Made by a program: the position numbers and the translations under genes | The notes under the pieces: model-generated | The model's database searches: none | What the model saw: only the letters and a program-made list of their open reading frames with translations | Told to the model about the DNA's origin: nothing | From: Steromphala cineraria | Taxonomy: Eukaryota > Mollusca > Gastropoda > Trochida > Trochidae | Direction of reading: 5' to 3' | NCBI GenBank assembly: GCA_916613615.1 | Contig: OU744736.1 | Span: forward strand, 53,821,600 to 53,885,599 | Length of the DNA: 64,000 nucleotides | Shown: one piece after another, positions 52,322-64,000 of the stretch | Layout: every line of letters starts with the position of its first letter | Numbering within the stretch: position 1 is the first letter of the stretch

Positions 52322-53799
52322 CTATAATTGTTCAGGCCAAAACGTATTACAAAACACATTGGTGTAGAGCAAACTTTATTTCTTAAACAAACATTGATTA
52401 GGAGAGTCATTATAACCCTACCTGCTTATCATGTTTGGAATGGAAGATTCAAGGTTTATGAATTGCCGATGCTCTAGGTGGCATGACGAGTTTTATAATG
52501 ATGATACATGTACGTTATCCCTTCCAGCAGGTTGTGACAAGAGAGGACCACAGAGTGCATTTGATGTATTTTCTACCAACCGTCCAACAACCTTCGTGTT
52601 TATTATCCATGACACCTCCGCAATACCCAAAGTTCTACCACCCATTAAAATGTTTCATTAAACGTTTTGATCTTTAAATGATCGCAATATTTGAGATTAT
52701 CTCCTACAGACATATTTATTCAACGCAACTTGACAAATAACGGCACTTACATATTTCCTTGAAAAGTAAAATACATTACACACGTTTAAAACCCTTTTAT
52801 CGTTATTGATTTCAGCGTTGTATTATCTCTTTTTTTGTACTTGACAATAACAATTTATAAGAAGATAACAGCTTTGTGCAAATAACAAACATGCATCTTT
52901 TTATTCAAAGGTGCGTTTGTACATACATCATCATACCATGTTGGGTTATGTTGGGCTGTTTAAGATGAAGCGGACATTTTCAGTTATTTTTCATGAGATA
53001 TTGGTCAAATAACTCTATAACATAAATAAAAGGCCTAAACAGTAAAACGATACAAAGTTTCTCAATGACACTACAGTTACGTAAACATTGCGTAACACAA
53101 CGTCTGCTTTTCACCGTCCAGCGACAAACCAAAACGAGGCTGAGAGGACAGGGAAGTAGGGATACCGGATGTGACAGGACAGAAGTACAGATGTGCTTAT
53201 AATGGAAACTTTAAGTGATGGGCGAAATCCGTGCTAGAAAATCCCTCGAAGATGTCTCCTGAGAAAACTTTCCATCGGATTGATCGTTTCACGCCAAATT
53301 GAACCGTTTTGTTAGGTCAAAGAGAGTAATGTTGTGACCTGCATCAAACTCACACATTTAACGGAAGATTGCTTCGAGCTCGCTTTTTAACTGAAAGAAC
53401 AGTTTTGTATGAAGAGAACTATAACAGCTGGCATTTTGACAATCCTGATACAGCAATACAATAGGCACCGAAGGCAATTGAGAACGTTGGTAACGTTTCT
53501 GTTTCTTCTCGTGAAACGATCGATTATATGGTAACTTGATGCAAATTTATTAGTTTCAGGACTAGGGCATCAATTAACTCGTTCACAAGTTTGAAAAAAA
53601 ATATCCGTATCAAGTGAAAAAATTATGTGGTCATTTTCATACGAGAACCTTCAAATCAAAGTTTGTATTTCACAATACGCAACTTCCTTGAAAGTAAATA
53701 TGTGAACACAATTTATACTGTAAGACGCTACAAAAATACAAAACGTCTTTTCTAGCCCTCTTCTTTCGATGAATTTAGCCAATTTCTAAACAGCAATTC

Positions 53800-54149
53800 T
53801 TAAAGGGGCAGTAGCACGTTTTTAGGGGGAATATAAGGTGATGTCATGAAAATGAAAATTAATGGTTCCAAATGAAAGACAATGTATTTAAAATAATTCA
53901 AATATAAAATGTAAAGTTTAGCCATGCGATTCCTTTTCCTTACACAAAATGAATTAAAGGTGTTCACAAAAAAATGGCCGCCAATGGATTTTGTGTAAAT
54001 CTTCATACTTTGTCCTCTGACTATGGGTGACTGACTTGTGTGATGAGATTTTTTACACTGTCAAAATAATACATTTAACATTAACTTACAATTATCAGTG
54101 AAAATTTTAAAATATAAAATTATCAAAAAACGTGCTACTGCCCCTTTAA
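53800..54149 (-). mobile_element. TTAA-flanked MITE, copy 3 of 5
   Basis: Ends AGGGGCAGTAGCACGTTTTT and inverse; TTAA at 53800-53803 and 54146-54149. It is very close in sequence to the copy at 30.5 kb and in the same orientation. Confidence 0.92.
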
Positions 54150-55472
54150 AGGGTGGATTTCAGAAACTTGAACATATATATGTTAGTGAATTCATCACTA
54201 ATATATGTTGGCTTCAGAAGAGCATATGTTGTCGCTATTTTGCAATCTCATGAATGGAAGTTTCTTTTCTTGTAAGCGTAGATACATGAACTGAACTGAC
54301 GTCCATTTAAAATCATAAAGTTGAGACGGACAAGCACACATATTTCGCATTATCATAATTAATTAGGCACTCATTTGAAGAGCTTAAGAAAACATCTCAC
54401 CAAGTGAAATAATGTATTTGCATGAAGGATGATTCTGTAATATTTATACATATATACATTCCTTTCCTAGAGATAAACACTAAACTATGTATCTGTCACT
54501 TTGTAAATACTCGAGAAAAGGTAACCGTGTTCCTTGTCCCTTTCGTCGTTTTTAAATTGAATATCAATATCGAAACACCAGGGTACATGTAAACAATATC
54601 TGACCCTGCATCTGTTTAACTGTGCTACCAATATGACATTTGAAATTATTGCATAATCGTTCTTTTATGTAAAGTAACGTCAAACTGTGCCGCTGTAGTT
54701 ACTACGCAAAGTCCAGTTTGATATTGACTAGAGAAAAGGGAAAGGATAACAAGCTTATGCCATACAACGAAAAAGAGATATTGAAGAATCAAAGGACAAC
54801 CATTGAAATATCTTGTGTATGCATGTATTGGCATGGCTTGGTCCTGGTATATGCTGGTGTGACGTAAATTTGAGAAATGATTAGCAATAACTATAATTGT
54901 AATGTCGTAAACTTTAATGGTTTACAAAATCTTATGATTTGATCTCTTCACTCAATAATGTTTGAAAAGGTGATAGATGTTCCAAAAGCTTTTAGTACCG
55001 TATCAGGCTAATAAAAGACCCCGTGTACAAATGAAGCCAGTTACACTTATATCTTTAATATATAAATATTGTGAGAAGTCGATTAAGACACCGTTACTAT
55101 ACTCCTTCACGTACCATTTATATTTTGTTAGAAAGTGTGCTTTGTTCTTTGTAGATTATGACTTGTTCTGCATTTCAACAACTAAAACTATTAACTTACC
55201 AGCAAGCGAAGCGTCACAACTACTTAAATAAATAGAAAGAATAGAAAAATAAATAAACACCAACTACTGCCACAAAATACAGGTTTGATGCACATGGTTT
55301 GTTAATAAGAGTTTTGATAAGGGATTGATATTTTTACATTGCTTTAAACACGTTGGGTCCTGAAGTAGATTTGCAAAGTATTTTTGGAACAAAATCTTTG
55401 ACATTTTCTAGAAAATGTTTAACATAAAGTCTAATAAAAGATCACCATCACTAACATTTTCATATTTTACAT

Positions 55473-55837
55473 TTAAAGGGGCAGTAGCACGTTTTTTTAT
55501 AATTTTATATTTTAAATATTTCACTGATAATTGTAAGTTAATGTTAAATGTGTTAATAAGACAGTGTCAAAAATCACATTACACAAGCCAATCATCCATA
55601 GTCAGAGGACAAAGTTTGGAGATTCACATAAAATCCATTGGCGGCCATTTTGTGTGAACGCCTTTAATTCATTTTGTGTAAGAAAAAGGAATCGCATGGC
55701 TAAACTTTACGTTAAATATTTGAATTAGTATTGCTTTATTGAGTTTAAATACATTGTATTTCAATTGTAACCATTAATTTTCCTTTACCTTGACATCACC
55801 TTATACTTTCCATTAAAACGTGCCACTGCCCCTTTAA
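55473..55837 (+). mobile_element. TTAA-flanked MITE, copy 4 of 5
   Basis: Ends AGGGGCAGTAGCACG and inverse with one change; TTAA at 55473-55476 and 55834-55837. Opposite orientation to copy 3. Confidence 0.92.
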
Positions 55838-56647
55838 CACATAAAAGACAAAGCACAAAAGCCTTGTTTTCTTTTCGTTCTCCCAACTCTTCCTCCAAAG
55901 TTTCAATAAAGCCATTTCTAAAAAGTAGTTTTAAGAAACGTGAACAGTTATTGTTTAAACAATTATAACTCAATTTTTTAGTTTCTTGAATTATCTATTC
56001 CGGATTCAGTATTATGTATAACATGTGGACTGAATGTTTCACCTTTGTAAGGGGGCGTCACCATTGCTCATGATCGCATGATCCTGTATCTTTCCGTCAT
56101 CTTTGAGGCAGCCTGACCCCAATATAGGTCACCACATTAGGCTAAAGGAGGTGTCATGCAAATGTATCATGCCTTCTCACAATGTCCATCGGTCAATGAC
56201 TTTCAATGAGTCTTTTATATCTCGCTATCTATGTTAACCGTGACGAACCTTCCCAGTGAATTCAGGGTATAAATAGCCCTTTCTGTTCCCCATTTCCCAT
56301 TACCTCCTGGTCCCCTGAAAGTGGTCATATACTTGTAAGTAATTTATCTGATATATGGGTATTGGCATATAGTTTCTCATTTGCATTGTTTCTATTGTCA
56401 GTAAAATAAATTGTACATGCTCGTTATATCTGTCAAATGTGATATTCTTTGTTTTTTTAGATAAACTAGCAATTTTTTTTCCAGTAAAATATACTATATC
56501 GTCCCTGGTAAGGTTGCGGAACTTTTTTCAGCTATGTTTATAAATGAGTTTTTTTTGTGGATAATTTAAAATAGTATTTATTAGATAATTATATGATAAA
56601 TATATCATTAAATGTAATCTTTCAAATACTAGGTCTCGGGATATAGG

Positions 56648-57012
56648 TTAAAGGGGCAGTAGCACGTTTTTTGAACATTTTATATTTTCATTTGTTCACT
56701 GTTAATTGTACATTCATGCTAAATGTATTATTTTATAGTGTCATAAATCTCATAACAAAAGCCAATCATCCATAATAAGAGAATTAATCATAAAGAATAA
56801 CATTAAGTTCTTTTTCAGCCATTTTTTTGTGTGAACACCTTTAATTCATTTTTGCAAGAAAAAGGAATCACATGGCTAAAATTAACATTATATATTTGGT
56901 TCATTACCGCTTCATTAAGAGCAAAAACATTGTCTTTCAATTGGAACCATTTATATTCTTTTTCCCGATATCACCTTTTATACCCCCTAAAAACGTGTTA
57001 CTGCCTTTTTAA
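56648..57012 (+). mobile_element. TTAA-flanked MITE, copy 5 of 5
   Basis: Ends AGGGGCAGTAGCACGTTTTT and a more diverged inverse (ACGTGTTACTGCCTT); TTAA at 56648-56651 and 57009-57012. It lies about 0.5 kb upstream of the METTL27-like start codon. Confidence 0.9.
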
Positions 57013-57528
57013 GGCGTGAAATATTAACTATTGAAATACACCTAGTATTTAAAAAGCAACATTCAATATCCTTTACAAATTTTGCATTTGCATTTTGGCA
57101 AACTTCCTTGGTTTATTGTATAAACTTGTATATTTTTCTTAACATTATCAGTATTGCTCATTATAGAAGCCCGGTATAAAATTGATAAAAATGCTCAGAA
57201 ATAAAAATATTTTAGTTTTGAAATGACAATGTTTTTCTAGTATGCATGAATGATATACAAATTTTGCCCTAGCTATTGCTAGTGGAAGCGCTAGAATAAG
57301 TGAGCGCATATATAAAAGCAATTGCTTTAAAAAAAAAATAATTGAAATTATAACGGGGATAAGTTAAGGTAAGTAGTATACGTAAAGTGCTCGCACAATT
57401 CGTGTACATGGTCTTTATTATTTATTCTAAACACGTCAATATCTTTTTTGTCAGAAGAGACTGCTGACTATCTATTTTATGTCAAAATTCATCTGAAGTC
57501 ATTCCCCCAGACACGTCCACCAATCAAC

Positions 57529-59820
57529 ATGGCAACAGAAGCCCACGCTGCACGAGCAACGACGATCTTTGGTTTATACTTAGAAAAGGGGGCGGGGCGT
57601 ACAACTTCCACACAGCGTTATGACGAAACTGCATTGGACTACGATAAGGTTAGATTGTTTATAGCAAAGTGATAAATTAAGGACAGCGAAAAAAGATGCA
57701 TTCTCCTAGATCTAAATATTCTCCTAAATACCACAAGTTTTAAAAAGAAATTTAGTTTTTTTGTTTTTAAGAACTTTCTTTACAATAGAGGCACGGTACG
57801 AAAACGCCATAAAGACCCTTCGTGTACAATATCAGGAAAATGTGAATTGTCTGAAATCTGGTGAAAAGTATAAAATGGCAGACGAAGGTGGGTAAAAGTA
57901 TTTTTCTGAAAACTAAACGTCTTTCCACTTGCTCCCAGCATGTAGAAGTCTCCAGATATGAAGGTCCAAACAAAATGGCGACCACAATGGCGACCTTATT
58001 CCAAGGAATCAAGGACAACATCAGAGTATTAGATGTGGCGGCAGGGACGGGTCTAGCGGGAGTAGAGGTGGGTCGTCCTCATTTTATTGATGACATGATT
58101 ACTCGCAAGTGACTGTTTGTCGGTTAATGTATCTGAATAAAGTGCAATAATTGTGAACGCATCAATATAAGCTTTTAACTGAGTATTCGGTGGATAATTT
58201 CAGTAAGTGTTTGTCTTTTCTTCGAGATTGTACAGCTTTTTCTTTAGATTGAGACATTCCTAAACGCATGACAGGTATGATACATTACCAGTATCAAGTA
58301 ATTTGACTTGCAGTTGTACAGGGCAGGTTTCAGACAGATAGACGCTGTCGACCCGTCTCAAGGGATGCTGGACGTGGCTAGAGCACGAAACGTGTACGGT
58401 AGATTGATCTGCGACTACGTCGACGACAAACACCAGCTTGACGTGCCTGACAGTGAGTTCAATAGTGCTCTTCAACTGTTGCGTTTGTTAACAACGTTTT
58501 TTTTCAATCCTTGAAATAAATATTTTTGAAATTTGCCGTCCTCTTTTCAAACACTGCCGAAATCGCTCTCAAATTACATTATGAGATTATTTGTATTGAC
58601 ACGTGAACGTGTGAGCGGCCCAATACGCACACACTGCAAAATTAAGCGTCTTGATTTTTTTAATTGTCATGTAAAGTTGTTCATGTTCTTAAACCAACAA
58701 TAGTTTCTTTCACCAGCACTAAGGTTTGCATCTTGCATCAGTACAGCTTTAAATATTATAACAGTGAAAGGTCTTTACCCAAATCCAACAGATTGCTGCT
58801 TGGATTGAGGATAGTATTTGGTAGTAAACTTTAAAATTATTTGAAAATAACTTAACCATTAAAATATTCGGTTTTGAATTTGTTCACGACTTTGTTTCAA
58901 TGTCACTATTTTTCACTTGCAGACTGCTACGACGCTGTGACTATCTGTGGAGGAATGGGGAACAACCATCTGCCTCCTGGAGCCTTCGATGAAATCATCC
59001 GTGTCGTTAAACCAGGTATGTATAGCCCAAACGTGTGGGGGTGCTGGGGGTGCGGGGGGGGGGGGTCCTCTTGATCTTATCTTGCCATTGCCTAGTAAAA
59101 TGAAATTGCCCACTTACACCCGCATCAAACATTGGACAATAAAGGCACTTTGCCGGTTTTCCAGAAACACTAGTATACACACGAGGTTTGGTTATCTCAA
59201 CATCAGGCTGTAGTTAACAACATTTTGATATGAACACAAACCATTAAAAGCAAGTTGATCTGTAGAAACTAGACTTAGAAAGAGGTAATCATAATCTGAG
59301 GCTCCCTTTTCATATTTAATAAACATTTTCTTAAGATATTACAGACACATCTCTGAAGGGTCACTGTTTACTCAAATTAAGAAAATGTTTTTTTTTGCCT
59401 GAACTTACGCTTTTCTTGCCCAATAAGTGCTTTTGTTAAGAGAGGTAAGCGGAAGATAAGTGAAACATGTTTACTGGATTGTCAAGGCACAAACTGGCTA
59501 TCTGTGCTAACAAAATATCCGTTTGTCAAAATCCAAGTATGTATGCAACATTTACAAACCCTGGTCGGTTTGCATATTAAAGTTTGAGTATATATAGTTG
59601 TATAAGTCTATTATATCTTGTTTAATCTTCAGGTGGCTTTGTCGTCAACGTCACACGTATACATGTCTTTACTGGCATGGACGATTACATCGACATCCTG
59701 GGACCTCACTTCCGGAAACTGGAGGCTTCTGGGAAATGGGAGGAGGAATCTCGCACCTCATTTAGAAACTACTTGGATGGGGTTGACGGGATGGCTATTG
59801 TTCATCGAATCTGTGCATGA
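57529..59820 (+). CDS. METTL27: METTL27/WBSCR27-like SAM-dependent methyltransferase
   Basis: Five exons: 57529-57648, 57939-58067, 58314-58452, 58923-59015 and 59633-59820 (TGA 59818-59820); 222 residues, all introns GT-AG. The start is set at MATEAHAARA; an in-frame Met 27 codons upstream is possible. Residues 30-52 (RYDETALDYDK and on to the next Tyr) form the usual pre-fold segment with the Tyr-x-x-x-Ala pattern. SAM-binding motif I is LDVAAGTGLAG at about 71-81. The acidic end of the second strand is DAVDPSQGML at about 93-102, a further motif is NCYDAVTICGGMG and the post-motif is VVKPGG. The C-terminus ends HFRKLEASGKWEEE...IVHRICA, matching METTL27 layout and length. It is a class I (seven-strand) cytosolic-type methyltransferase without signal peptide; the family's substrate is not established. 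Confidence 0.92.
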
Positions 59821-59832
59821 TATCCTACTTGA

Positions 59833-59838
59833 AATAAA
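59833..59838 (+). terminator. Polyadenylation signal of the METTL27-like gene
   Basis: AATAAA 13 bases after the stop codon; a second AATAAA lies at about 59,916. Confidence 0.65.
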
Positions 59839-62180
59839 TTTATTGTCATTGCTTTTTTTGTTTGAATACATTCCTTTTGCAACATTGGCAAATACTAAAA
59901 TAATTACCATTTGCAATAAATCAAGTCCCATGCTGAAGTGCAGACTATAAGGACAAATCAGGATATCATTTCCACAAAAACTATCAAATTAAGAATATAA
60001 TATCATTCGGCTGACTTTAGCAGGAAATTACGCGCAATTGTCAGGTTGTTTATCAGCTGATTAAGAAGATTGTTTGTGAGATACATGTAGCTACATTCGT
60101 CAAAATCAATTTGGTATCCATTATCGTACAGAGAAATTGTCTCAGTGTCATACTGCAATGGCGGATATTATTCAAATAATTAAAAAATATATATATATGT
60201 GTTTAATAAATGTTAAATGTATGGAGGATTATTACATAGTAATGATCAAAATGTCTAAATTACTACTGCGAAGTTAGTTTTAAATGTACAATATTGAATA
60301 TGTTACATTGTACTATGTGAAAAAAAACCTGATCTCATTTATACACCACTAACACAAACAAGACGTCTTATAGTCAATGATGCAAAAACAATATCTGACA
60401 TAGTCAAAATGGATATTTGAATTTTTCATGGTTTCCTCCCTAGCCTATGTCAAAGGTCTCGGTAAAAGTATCATATTAATTTAAATCAATCAGGGATAAA
60501 TCGATCTGGCAAACAAATATTAAGTTATTGATCTGTTGAGAACATGAACAAACCTTATTTCTGGCAGCTCGATTGTACAAACGTCATTATACTCTTCATG
60601 ACGTCCCTGTTTGTTTGCTCGATTGATGCCGATATCGCTTAAGGGAGCAAAGAAGATAAAGTATAATTTATAATTATTTTTAGTCTAATTTTAATATCTT
60701 GTTTACCCGAGATGTTTGATTTAAAAAATCAATATATCATCTTTACTTTCTTAATGTGAACAGAGTACCTGCTTGGAATAACAGAAAAATCAATAGCTAA
60801 GGCACATGTTTGAGCGCAGAAACGTTCTGGAGAAAATAATATCCTTTGTTTCTTTTTTGTTTTTCTCAGTCTTTCTGTGACTGAAATGAGTGACAGATAG
60901 TTCAGTCAATTAGGAAGGGTGTTTGTATTCCAGCTCAAAATATCTAGGGGGATTAGGGCTGAGGGGTTATAGTCTTTGGTTAAAATGTGTTCATCTAATT
61001 AGAGCTGCTTAAGGGTGTCTTTTTTAAATGAGGGTCATTAATGTTTGAGGAAGTAGAGGGACTGGTGACGTTATGTTCAAACCTATTGGGGGTAATTTTC
61101 GTTCTATTTATATACAGCTAGAATCAGGGATATAATCCACATGAAACATATCAAAAGCGGACTGGATGCTAATACATGGATGCGGTGCACAGAATGTTAA
61201 TGACCAAGTCTAAGGTCATTGTGTATTTTTGGAATTAAAAATAAACAAATTGAAATAAGTTAGCGTCATCATATTTGGTTTAGAAGTCGTATATCAATTT
61301 CGAAATTATAATAAATTAAATGGGAGTTATATGGACAGTTTTTAAGAATACATATATCATTATGCCTGTCAATATGTGTTTGCAATATGACACATTATCG
61401 TTAGAATCTAGATATCTGTTGATATCTCAGGAATTACACTAGGTCATTGTAAAGACTGTTCATTGTTCAAACAAAATTGATTTTTAAGATCAGGTAAAAT
61501 GCATTCATTTGGTGATTTTTAATTTCTATTGAAGTCTACTCCCTTTCTAATACAAGATTAATTTGGTCACTATACTCTTTGTTTTCATATGCATATAAAC
61601 AGGGCATGAAAACGTAAACCACACTTTTGTCAAATTCAGAAACACAAGGTAATATACAAAGCAAAGTATTCAAACATAATAAACCCATTAGGTAATTGAG
61701 ACAGGATAATGTTATCATATATTATGTCTAGTACAGTTTGGAAAACTTTGAGATAAATGATTGTCACGATATATAATTCTATAAAGGACTCATTAAGCAA
61801 AGAATCACAACAACTGTGACAACGTCTACAAAAGATCTCCTGAACTCAGGGCCAGAACTGAACACAGAGTTTCTATAGTAGCCCGTATTAAGTTATTGAA
61901 ACTTTAATGGATTCTGTTTTATTTAATGTAATGAAAATTATAGCGCATTTTGTCTATGATACGTTTATGTACCTCTAAAACAGCTGACCTGATACCCATG
62001 TCTTTAATGCACGTTAGAAGGACCAATCATACACCATAAAACCCCAAGGCCAATTTCTAAATGCATTATTGTGCCAACTTTTAATAATAAAGAAACCGTT
62101 ATTTCATCATTTTAATTTTCATCAAAATCCGAAAATATCTAAAACACAACATCTCATTCATATTAGTCAATATGGTGCAA

Positions 62181-62308
62181 GAGATGGACATATCCCACAA
62201 TTCCACAGCCTAACTTTTACCCATGATTGAAGAGATGGACATATCCCACAATTCCACAGCCTAACTTTTACCCATGATTGAAGAGATGGATATAGCCCAC
62301 AATTCCAT
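62181..62308 (+). repeat. 51-bp tandem repeat, about 2.5 copies
   Basis: GAGATGGACATATCCCACAA begins at 62,181, 62,232 and (with changes) 62,283; the first two units are identical. Confidence 0.95.
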
Positions 62309-62408
62309 ATTTCATAATTCATAATTTCCATAATTCACAACCCGGAAGCAATTAAGAGACAAAGAAGTCCGTAGTGGATAATTAAAAAAATATATACTTG
62401 TATAATAC

Positions 62409-62581
62409 CTTTTTGTGACATGTGATGGTGCAAATGAAAGGTCTTATTCTCTAGTATGTATGTAAATTCTTCTGGAATTCTGCAAAGTGACCACATGTTG
62501 AAGGTCATGTCATGCTGAGCGGCCTTGACGAAGGGGTCATATTTGTTACACTCTCTACAGGCCTTCGCCGCAAAAGGTGTG
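62409..62581 (-). CDS. Doubtful orphan exon, unrecognised
   Basis: A 173-base minus-strand open segment lies between an acceptor-like TTAG and a donor-like AAAG|GTATTA. It is less AT-rich than its surroundings and encodes KACRECNKYDPFVKAAQHDM, then a Trp- and Cys-containing stretch and HLHHHMSQK. I do not recognise it and found no partner exons within the window. It could belong to a gene extending elsewhere or be chance. Confidence 0.25.
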
Positions 62582-62839
62582 CTAATTTTTTTTATTGAAA
62601 AGTGGTCTATGGCAGGTAAGTCAATGTGCAAAAGCTGAACGCCCAACGAAATATAGGAAGAAGGCTGTATTAGAAAGACAATAATGATAAAACTACTGTA
62701 AAATAATTATGGTCTGTGGCCATATATGAGATTTAGAACATCAAAATAAAAAAACTCCCAGTTTATTCAGTTGAATAAATCTGTCCTTAAACAATTCATA
62801 TCACCTTCTTAGAATTTAATTTGACTACTGATCTATACA

Positions 62840-63760
62840 TATTTCATCTTAACGTCGAAAGCTAACAATGTTTTTGAATCTTATGCTTCTAACATACAAG
62901 AGAAGCCTTAAATGTGTACATCATAAACACAGCCTACACGAAGTGGTAATCAATGTCACAACAACTAGTTCTTCACGTCACGATGTAGACTGTCCTCTAC
63001 AATAGATCACTCTTGAAACTCCCACACTAAACAATGCAGTTTGTCTTGCTTTCCTTTCTATGTACGTTAAGAAACAATCACTAAAAAACTGTCACTTATG
63101 AAATAGCGCTCAACGTGATAAGCAAAATATAGCCCTATGGTGCTTGCAAACAACCATAATAAAAACTGCTGGGTTTACTGCTTGATTTTGTCATGTAAAT
63201 AGATCAAAAATCAATATCAAATATCAAAAGAAGAAGCACGTCTTATTGATCTTCGTTTATATGTTGCATGCTTGAATAGATATGTGACATTGACAATTTG
63301 TGTACATGCTGAGAAAATAAGACCAAGGCAAACCAGTTTGATAGAGACATTACAATGACGATACCACACTCAAGTTTATTAACTTAATACCAACATCAAA
63401 TGAAGTTTGTCCTTATATTTTTACTTTTGTAGTGTGGTCATGGAATATTCATCTTAAGATCGAAACGTAACAATGTTCTTGAAACTTATTCGTATAATAT
63501 ACTAGAGTATCCTGTATTGTGTACATCAAAACACAGCCTACACGAAGTAAGGATCAATGTCACTATTGACAGCTCTTCATGTCACGTTGGGGACTGTCTG
63601 TTACAGTTGATCATTCTGAAACTCCTATACTTGACAACGTGGATAGAAAGGATTTCAAATATTTCCTATGACAATGTACGTTGTAATACAATGTTTTAAA
63701 ACAGTCACACGTGATACATTTGTGAACTCAAGAGCGAATGATTTATGTCTTAGCAAAGAA
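62840..63760 (+). repeat. Local tandem duplication, about 590-bp spacing
   Basis: The block near 62,845-63,125 (CATCTTAACGTCGAAAGC, AAACACAGCCTACACGAAGT, CTTCACGTCACG) recurs at 63,430-63,735 with about the same order of landmarks and moderate divergence. No frame is conserved. Confidence 0.75.
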
Positions 63761-64000
63761 ACATTGTAACACAGATGATATGATCATTGTTATAGTTATC
63801 TATAGATGCTGTGTTTTGTATTATAATCATACTTTTTTGAGAGACTTGTATGTCGTGTGAAACTAAAAATATTGTTTTCATACGCAACGGGGGGCAAGCC
63901 ATTTGATCTGTGTTATTATTAAATGCATTTAAAACATTTTCGTGTCAAGTTAATTGTGATTTTAGGGATTAGTAAACGATGTCCTGTCAACAAATATTTG

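Larger units (their letters stand above)
29423..57528. other. 28-kb gene desert of repeats and a segmental duplication
   Basis: I can support no host gene here. Contents, in order: TTAA MITE (30.5 kb), CTAGTTAAAACTAG element (31.4 kb), a tetranucleotide array (32.0 kb), a CR1/L2-like LINE (33.4-34.5 kb), a decayed LINE (37.4-38.6 kb), a 1.24-kb inverted-end element (41.5-42.8 kb), an AACGTTG-rich repeat (46.4-46.6 kb), a tRNA-derived SINE (50.1 kb), a tyrosine recombinase remnant (51.9-52.3 kb) and three more TTAA MITEs (53.8-57.0 kb). Short open frames at 35,607, 40,695, 45,993, 47,242, 47,468, 51,011 and 51,317 lack recognisable motifs, splice context or conservation between duplicate copies. 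Stretches such as 39.0-40.3 and 52.7-53.8 kb show nothing I can name. Confidence 0.65.
59839..64000. other. Intergenic region downstream of the METTL27-like gene
   Basis: AT-rich. Holds a 51-bp repeat near 62.2 kb, a doubtful minus-strand exon at 62.4-62.6 kb and a tandem duplication at 62.8-63.8 kb. From 60.0 to 62.1 kb I see nothing I can name. Confidence 0.6.

Noticed and set aside
51852..52367. 171-codon open frame taken as a complete gene
   Set aside because: Only a short central part resembles a tyrosine recombinase; the rest changes frame relative to the likely tail, so it is reported as a remnant.

Overview
This is an AT-rich animal (metazoan) genomic window: genes are split into short exons with GT-AG introns, coding density is low, and transposon debris is plentiful. 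The repeat complement (CR1/L2-like and L1/Tx1-like LINEs, TTAA-flanked MITEs, tRNA-derived SINEs, a Crypton-type tyrosine recombinase remnant, a GGACAGAC-bearing repeat resembling ones common in mollusc DNA) and lineage-type secreted cysteine-rich genes suggest a marine lophotrochozoan, most likely a bivalve mollusc. The species is an inference.

Layout. (1) 1-9130, plus strand: the 3' part of a gene built from alternating A and B exons that together encode a tandem six-cysteine module, ending in a hydrophobic tail typical of a GPI-attachment signal. I do not recognise the family. (2) 9.1-13.7 kb: intergenic, with a diverged long inverted repeat. (3) 13,747-29,422, minus strand: three tandem paralogs of a small secreted protein that joins an IGFBP-N-like half to a thyroglobulin type-1 domain. 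Copies A (13.7-16.5 kb) and B (18.1-21.5 kb) look intact, each with four exons in the same phases. Copy C (24.0-29.4 kb) has lost the first cysteine cluster. Its last exon is split by a 264-bp LINE fragment with a perfect 10-bp target-site duplication, and its introns are packed with MITEs. (4) 29.4-57.5 kb: a 28-kb gene desert made of transposons and a collinear direct duplication (about 32.4-41.2 kb and 42.9-49.1 kb). Two LINEs present only in the first copy account for most of the length difference. (5) 57,529-59,820, plus strand: a complete five-exon METTL27/WBSCR27-like methyltransferase gene. (6) 59.8-64 kb: intergenic, with local duplications and one doubtful orphan exon.

The genes do not form a pathway. 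The notable content is two lineage-type secreted or surface cysteine-rich families, one expanding inside a gene by phase-symmetric exon-pair duplication and one by whole-gene tandem duplication followed by decay, plus several transposon families whose borders can be read to the base. All gene models come from reading splice sites, phases and paralogy by eye; no transcript or database evidence was available.
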